Shown here piece after piece: positions 59,986 through 64,000 of a DNA stretch of 64,000 nucleotides. Positions within the stretch are counted from its first letter, which is position 1. The number at the start of each line of letters is the position of its first letter. Origin of the DNA: Haemophilus haemolyticus_M (lineage in GTDB: Bacteria; Pseudomonadota; Gammaproteobacteria; Enterobacterales; Pasteurellaceae); the NCBI RefSeq assembly GCF_003490935.1, contig NZ_QQGD01000007.1:26623-90622 (forward strand). The letters are read 5' to 3'. The notes below the pieces were generated by a model. That model searched no databases. It saw only the letters and a list, made by a program, of their open reading frames with translations, and was not told where the DNA came from. Both the position numbers and the translations under genes were made by a program.

Positions 59986-60804
59986 ATGAATTTACCTTTT
60001 CGAGCAATGGTGTCTGATTTAGATGGCACACTTTTAACACCTGAACATTTAGTCGGTGATCTTACCATTGATACGTTGAGAGCATTAGAGCAAAACGGTG
60101 TGGATATCATTTTAGCAACAGGGCGTAACCATACTGATGTGTCATCCATTCTTGGAAAAATTGGTGCGGAACGTGCGGTTATGATTACATCAAATGGTGC
60201 TCGAGTACGGGATTTACAGGGTAATTTGCTTTATAGCAACAGCTTGCCTGAAGAGTTAGTTCTCGAGCTTTACAAAACGCCATTTGATACTTCCAAAGTA
60301 TGCATGAATAGCTATCAAGATGAAGGTTGGTTTACTAATAAAGATATTCCTGCAATGCGTCAGTTCCATAAAGAATCTGGATTTGATTATAACGTAGTTG
60401 ATTTTTTCAAACATCATGGACGTGGGACAGAAAAAGTCTTTTTTATTGGTAAAACTCCAGAAGATTTAGTTGAAGTAGAAACTTATTTACGAGATAAGTT
60501 TGGTGACGTAACGACAATTGTTTATTCAGCATTAGCTTGTTTGGAAGTAATGAATAAGAATGTTTCAAAAGGCGACGCATTAAAATATTTACTCGAATCA
60601 CGAGAATATGAGTTAAAAGACTGTATTGCTTTTGGTGATGGAATGAATGATGTAGAAATGCTTTCTTGGTCTGGTAAAGGCTGTATCATGCAAGATGCGG
60701 ATATTCGTTTAAAAAAATCTTGTCCAGAGTTAGATGTTATTGGCTCAAATAAAGAAGAATCAGTCGCTCGTTATTTGCGAACTCAATTTGGATTAGATGA
60801 TTAA
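59986..60804 (+). CDS. Cof-type HAD phosphatase
   Basis: A 272-residue HAD hydrolase. Motif I is SDLDGTLL (nucleophile D11), motif II is TSNGA and the C-terminal motif is FGDGMNDVEML, with a C2-type cap between. The family dephosphorylates sugar phosphates and similar small molecules; the substrate is unknown. It overlaps crcB by one base (TAATG). Confidence 0.9.
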   Translation: MNLPFRAMVSDLDGTLLTPEHLVGDLTIDTLRALEQNGVDIILATGRNHTDVSSILGKIGAERAVMITSNGARVRDLQGNLLYSNSLPEELVLELYKTPFDTSKVCMNSYQDEGWFTNKDIPAMRQFHKESGFDYNVVDFFKHHGRGTEKVFFIGKTPEDLVEVETYLRDKFGDVTTIVYSALACLEVMNKNVSKGDALKYLLESREYELKDCIAFGDGMNDVEMLSWSGKGCIMQDADIRLKKSCPELDVIGSNKEESVARYLRTQFGLDD

Positions 60805-61190
60805 TGCAGGAGTTATTATTCATAAGTTGTGGTGCAATATTAGGTGCGTCATTACGTTGGGCTATAGGATTGTTATTTAATCCTGTATTTTCTTCGTTTG
60901 CTTTTGGGACTTTAATTGCTAATTTGCTTGGTTGTTTAATTATTGGGGTATTACTTGGGCTTTTGGGGCAATTTCCACAAATTAGTTCTGAATGGCGATT
61001 ATTTTTAATTACCGGTTTTTTAGGATCGCTAACTACATTTTCTTCTTTTTCTTCTGAAGTTGTGGAATTATTTTTTAATGACAAGTGGTTAAATGGATTT
61101 TGTGTATTGATGATGCATTTATTCGGGTGTTTAGCTATGACTGTATTGGGAATTTGGATATATAAAATTTGTTCTCAACTTTTACATTAA
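60804..61190 (+). CDS. crcB: Fluoride channel CrcB (Fluc)
   Basis: A 128-residue membrane protein with four helices. Conserved motifs include GTLIANLLGCLIIG and TGFLGSLTTFSSF, the latter carrying the phenylalanines of fluoride channels. It begins within the stop of the HAD gene and ends overlapping the recX stop by 4 bases on the other strand. No fluoride riboswitch can precede it because the HAD gene abuts. Confidence 0.92.
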   Translation: MQELLFISCGAILGASLRWAIGLLFNPVFSSFAFGTLIANLLGCLIIGVLLGLLGQFPQISSEWRLFLITGFLGSLTTFSSFSSEVVELFFNDKWLNGFCVLMMHLFGCLAMTVLGIWIYKICSQLLH

Positions 61191-61645
61191 TCCCATTCAC
61201 TTTGGTTTTGCCCAATTAAATCAGCAAATTCATCGCTACGAAATCCGTGTGATAACATATATTGCCAAATTTTTTGTTTCATTTTAGGTGTTTGCTGTTC
61301 GTTGTAATTTGGGAATTTTTTACGTAACAAGTTCTCTGCCATTTCATACCAATCAATTTCTGATTCCATTAAAACTTCATCAATAATATCAGAAGACAGA
61401 CCTTTTAATTGGAGTAATTCTTGTCGAATTCTTCCTACACCATAACCTTTTTGTGCGCGTGAATTTATATAATTTTCTGAAAAACGACGATCACTTTGCC
61501 AATTTTTTGCCTGGCATAAAGATAATGCATCATCAATTTCTTCTTCCGAAAAGTTCTTTTCCTGCATTTTATTGCGGAGCTCGAATTCACTATATTCTCT
61601 GCGAGAAAGAAGATTAACTATGTAATTAAAAGCAAGAGATGACAA
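61187..61645 (-). CDS. recX: RecA regulator RecX, TTG start
   Basis: A 152-residue RecX of tandem three-helix repeats (LLSRREYSEFELRNKM, QLKGLSSDIIDEVL, GFRSDEFADLI). It dampens RecA filament growth. The first codon is TTG at 61645; the next ATG would cut off the first helix. An AAGGAA-like site is just upstream. A terminator stands between recA and recX, so recX is probably made at low level by readthrough. Confidence 0.88.
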   Translation of the reverse strand: MSSLAFNYIVNLLSRREYSEFELRNKMQEKNFSEEEIDDALSLCQAKNWQSDRRFSENYINSRAQKGYGVGRIRQELLQLKGLSSDIIDEVLMESEIDWYEMAENLLRKKFPNYNEQQTPKMKQKIWQYMLSHGFRSDEFADLIGQNQSEWD

Positions 61646-61678
61646 GGAATGATTCCTTTATTTTTATTGAGTTGATAT

Positions 61679-61707
61679 AAAGTGCGGTTAAAAATGACCG
61701 CACTTTT
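61679..61707 (-). terminator. Terminator of paired uptake sequences between recA and recX
   Basis: AAAGTGCGGT / ACCGCACTTT, a 10-bp stem with an 8-base loop and a T run. It probably attenuates recX. Confidence 0.85.
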
Positions 61708-61724
61708 GGCGTTGATGATTTGAT

Positions 61725-62789
61725 TTATTCAAAATCACTTTCTGATTCTGAACTATTTTCAGATTGTTCAATGTCAGCCATTAAAGCTTGTTCTGGATTA
61801 GCCACTAATTCTGCGCGTAAACGAGCTTCTAACTCATCTGCTTTTTCTGGATTTTCATTGAGCCATTTCATTGAGTTAGTTTTGCCTTGGCCAATTTTTT
61901 CTCCATTATAGGCATACCATGCACCTGATTTCTCTACAAGCTTGTGTTTTACACCAAGTTCTAATAATTCCCCTGCTTTTGAAATACCTTCGCCATAAAG
62001 AATTTGGAAATCTACTTGACGGAATGGTGCTGCTAGTTTGTTTTTTACTACTTTTACACGGGTTTCATTTCCAATAATATTTTCGCCATCTTTTACAGAA
62101 CCAGTGCGACGAATATCCAAGCGAACAGAAGAATAGAATTTTAATGCATTACCGCCTGTGGTGGTTTCAGGATTACCAAACATCACACCTATTTTCATTC
62201 GGATTTGGTTAATAAATACAACTAAACAGTTTGCATTTTTAATTTGGCCAGTAAGTTTACGTAAAGCTTGTGACATTAAACGAGCTTGTAGCCCCATATG
62301 GGAATCCCCCATATCCCCTTCAATTTCAGCTTTTGGTGTCAGTGCGGCAACGGAGTCCACTATAATTACATCAATTGCGCCAGAGCGAACTAACGCATCG
62401 CAGATTTCAAGTGCTTGTTCACCATTATCTGGTTGAGAAACAAAAAGTTCTTTTACATCCACCCCAAGTTTTGCTGCATAAATAGGATCAAGGGCATGTT
62501 CTGCATCAATAAATGCACAGGTTTTTCCCGCTTTTTGAGCTTGAGCAATGACGGAAAGAGTTAATGTTGTTTTGCCAGATGATTCTGGTCCGAAAATTTC
62601 TACAATTCGTCCCATAGGTAAACCACCAATTCCTAGTGCAACATCTAAACCAAGTGATCCAGTAGAAATAGATTCTACATCTAACGTTTTGGTATCGCCT
62701 AACTTCATAATTGAGCCTTTACCAAATTGTTTTTCGATTTGTCCTAATGCTGCAGCTAGTGCTTTTTGTTTTTCTTCTTGAGTCGCCAT
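61725..62789 (-). CDS. recA: RecA recombinase
   Basis: A 354-residue recombinase. Walker A is GPESSGKT (67-74); the monomer interface, L1/L2 loops (DSHMGLQARLMSQ, FGNPETTTGGNALKFYSS) and the acidic C-terminal tail are complete. It is central to homologous recombination, the SOS response and natural transformation. Preceded by a perfect LexA box overlapping the promoter. Confidence 0.99.
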   Translation of the reverse strand: MATQEEKQKALAAALGQIEKQFGKGSIMKLGDTKTLDVESISTGSLGLDVALGIGGLPMGRIVEIFGPESSGKTTLTLSVIAQAQKAGKTCAFIDAEHALDPIYAAKLGVDVKELFVSQPDNGEQALEICDALVRSGAIDVIIVDSVAALTPKAEIEGDMGDSHMGLQARLMSQALRKLTGQIKNANCLVVFINQIRMKIGVMFGNPETTTGGNALKFYSSVRLDIRRTGSVKDGENIIGNETRVKVVKNKLAAPFRQVDFQILYGEGISKAGELLELGVKHKLVEKSGAWYAYNGEKIGQGKTNSMKWLNENPEKADELEARLRAELVANPEQALMADIEQSENSSESESDFE

Positions 62790-62825
62790 AAGTGAATTCC
62801 TGTTTGAATGTTCAAGTTTTTTGTG

Positions 62826-62853
62826 ATTATATCTGTATTGATGTACAGGTCAA
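62826..62853 (-). promoter_or_regulatory. recA promoter with LexA (SOS) box
   Basis: The LexA box CTGT-8-ACAG (62833-62848) lies between -10 TATAAT (62826-62831) and -35 TTGACC (62848-62853) on the minus strand, spacer 16. LexA binding would block the promoter. Confidence 0.93.
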
Positions 62854-63054
62854 GAAAAATATTCATATTTGGAAAAATATGGGATCTGTATTCCAAAAAA
62901 AGCAGAGCTAAACCTCAAAATGAGGGAGTTATGATAAAGTTTGTTAATTGAATTTTTAGGTTAAATTATATACAATACATAATAGTAAGAAAATTTTTAA
63001 ATATAGTATATTTATATATAAACCAATTGTTTACATAAAAATAAATTTCAAATT

Positions 63055-63070
63055 TACGATCAGCTTCACA
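63055..63070 (+). promoter_or_regulatory. CRP-like site upstream of tfoX
   Basis: TACGATCAGCTTCACA matches the CRP consensus in most positions of both halves. CRP dependence of sxy is well known in H. influenzae. The 384-bp region before tfoX is otherwise AT-rich; its long 5' leader can form pairings with the early coding region, known to limit Sxy translation in H. influenzae. Confidence 0.65.
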
Positions 63071-63173
63071 AATCTGAAATTTATTCTTAGTAAGATTAAA
63101 AACTTCATGATATAAACCAAATCAGAAGTACTTCTACTAACTCCTTTAAACTACTTATCCATATGAGGTTAAT

Positions 63174-63827
63174 ATGAACATAAAAGACGAGCATATAAAT
63201 AATGTTTGCCTTCTATTAGATCAGTTGGTAGGAAATGTTACCTTTAAAAATCTTTTTACAGGTTACGGTTTGTTTCACAAGGAAGAGACAATGTTTGCCA
63301 TTTGGCAGAATAAAAAACTTTATCTACGTGGTGAGGATGAACTTGCAATTCAATTAAGTAAATTAGGTTGTGAACCATTTACAACAAATGAGTTGAATAA
63401 GAGATTTGTACTTTCTCAATATTATGCGCTTTCAGATCAGGTGATGCGCAATAATATGTTGTGTAGAAAATTGATTATTCTTTCTATTCAGCAAATCCGC
63501 AATCAGAAGTTAGATCGTACTTTGAGAAAGCTAAATAGATTAAAGGATTTACCCAATTTAACTATCAAGCATGAAAGGGCGCTAATAAAAGTTGGCATTA
63601 CTGATGTTGCTATGCTAAGAGAAATTGGTGCAGAAAATGCATTGGTGGAATTAAAGAAAAGAGGCAGCGGAGCAACTTTAGATTTTTATTGGAAGTTAGT
63701 ATGTGCTTTGCAAAATAAAAATAGCCAATTTTTAAGTCAATCTGAAAAAGAGCGTTTATTAAAGAAATTAAATGAAATTTTGAGAAAGAATGGCTTGAAA
63801 GGCTATAGAAAATTAGATGACGAATAA
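63174..63827 (+). CDS. tfoX: Competence regulator Sxy / TfoX
   Basis: A 217-residue competence activator with TfoX N-terminal (about 8-100, including FKNLFTGYGLFHKEETMFAI) and C-terminal (about 125-205, LPNLTIKHERALIKVGI) domains. Sxy helps CRP act at CRP-S promoters of competence genes. It is next to recA, as in H. influenzae. The ATG at 63174 follows GAGG at short distance. Confidence 0.95.
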   Translation: MNIKDEHINNVCLLLDQLVGNVTFKNLFTGYGLFHKEETMFAIWQNKKLYLRGEDELAIQLSKLGCEPFTTNELNKRFVLSQYYALSDQVMRNNMLCRKLIILSIQQIRNQKLDRTLRKLNRLKDLPNLTIKHERALIKVGITDVAMLREIGAENALVELKKRGSGATLDFYWKLVCALQNKNSQFLSQSEKERLLKKLNEILRKNGLKGYRKLDDE

Positions 63828-63863
63828 AATTTGTTCATTCAAATAATTTTTTGTAAAAAGTAC

Positions 63864-63891
63864 TTGCAAGGGTTTTGAAAATCCCTATAAT
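63864..63891 (+). promoter_or_regulatory. rRNA operon promoter
   Basis: -35 TTGCAA (63864-63869), a 16-bp spacer and -10 TATAAT (63886-63891), then a G/C-rich discriminator GCACCGCAC. This is a typical strong rrn P1 layout. The operon reads away from oriC. Confidence 0.8.
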
Positions 63892-63900
63892 GCACCGCAC

Positions 63901-63966
63901 ACAACGACGCACTGTTGTGAAGTATTTAAGTTTCCACGTGCGTCGTTGTTTTTTGCTCTTTAACAA
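63901..63966 (+). promoter_or_regulatory. rRNA leader: 12-bp hairpin and boxA
   Basis: ACAACGACGCAC (63901-63912) and GTGCGTCGTTGT (63938-63949) form a perfect inverted repeat followed by TTTTT, then boxA TGCTCTTTAACAA (63954-63966). boxA loads the Nus antitermination complex. The 16S gene itself is outside the window. Confidence 0.8.
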
Positions 63967-64000
63967 TGTATCAGACAATCTGTGTGGGCACTTGTTGATT

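Noticed and set aside
60700..60810. Fluoride riboswitch before crcB
   Set aside because: crcB starts within the stop of the preceding HAD gene, leaving no leader; nothing riboswitch-like precedes the HAD gene that I can support.

Overview
The window is a chromosomal segment from a Haemophilus species of the H. influenzae / H. haemolyticus group. It is AT-rich, it carries many copies of the 9-bp Haemophilus DNA-uptake sequence AAGTGCGGT (often as inverted pairs that form terminators), and its core genes (protein D glpQ/hpd, asnA/asnC, tfoX/sxy, recA) are recognisably Haemophilus. Several amino-acid differences from the H. influenzae protein D sequence I remember, together with a gene order unlike strain Rd, make a close relative such as H. 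haemolyticus plausible. The sequence alone does not settle the species.

Layout. 1-3.2 kb: start of an OPT transporter, nudE, hslR, divergent asnC/asnA. 3.2-3.5 kb: possible decayed insertion-sequence remnant. 3.5-13.3 kb: glycerol-3-phosphate block, glpABC (minus) divergent from glpT, glpQ, glpF, glpK (plus), with two perfect CRP sites between glpA and glpT. 13.4-15.4 kb: gpt and pepD. 15.5-30.1 kb: a 14.6-kb satellite-type mobile element (P4-like or phage-inducible chromosomal island) integrated in the 3' end of the selenocysteine tRNA gene. 30.2-34.4 kb: selA, selB and a lipoprotein gene. 34.4-44.1 kb: atpIBEFHAGDC (minus) behind rsmG and mnmG. 44.1-44.4 kb: chromosomal origin oriC. 44.5-45.7 kb: inserted CDF cation-efflux/MerR operon. 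45.8-56.7 kb: cpdB, an amidohydrolase, transporters, pepE, an N-carbamoyl amino acid hydrolase-like gene, an Lrp-type regulator, arcC and arcB. 57-59.9 kb: hcp and hcr. 60-63.8 kb: Cof-type phosphatase, crcB, recX, recA and tfoX. 63.85-64 kb: promoter and leader of an rRNA operon whose 16S gene lies beyond the window.

The mobile element is the most interesting part. It has a tyrosine integrase, AlpA, a P4-type helicase whose primase half looks split or degenerate, Rha, an Ash/Icd-like repeat protein, a possible small-terminase-like protein, a toxin-antitoxin pair and several unknown genes, but no capsid, tail, lysis or large-terminase gene. It also carries an unusual density of short repeats: AAGTGAT iterons near both ends (resembling the ori plus crr arrangement of P4), a four-copy TAGAACGTA array on a promoter, a tandem 19-bp repeat in the following leader, four copies of CTTAATTTAAAA near alpA, and three copies of a CG-alternating module at gene-block ends. 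All of its recognised genes run on the minus strand, mostly with overlapping or very short junctions.
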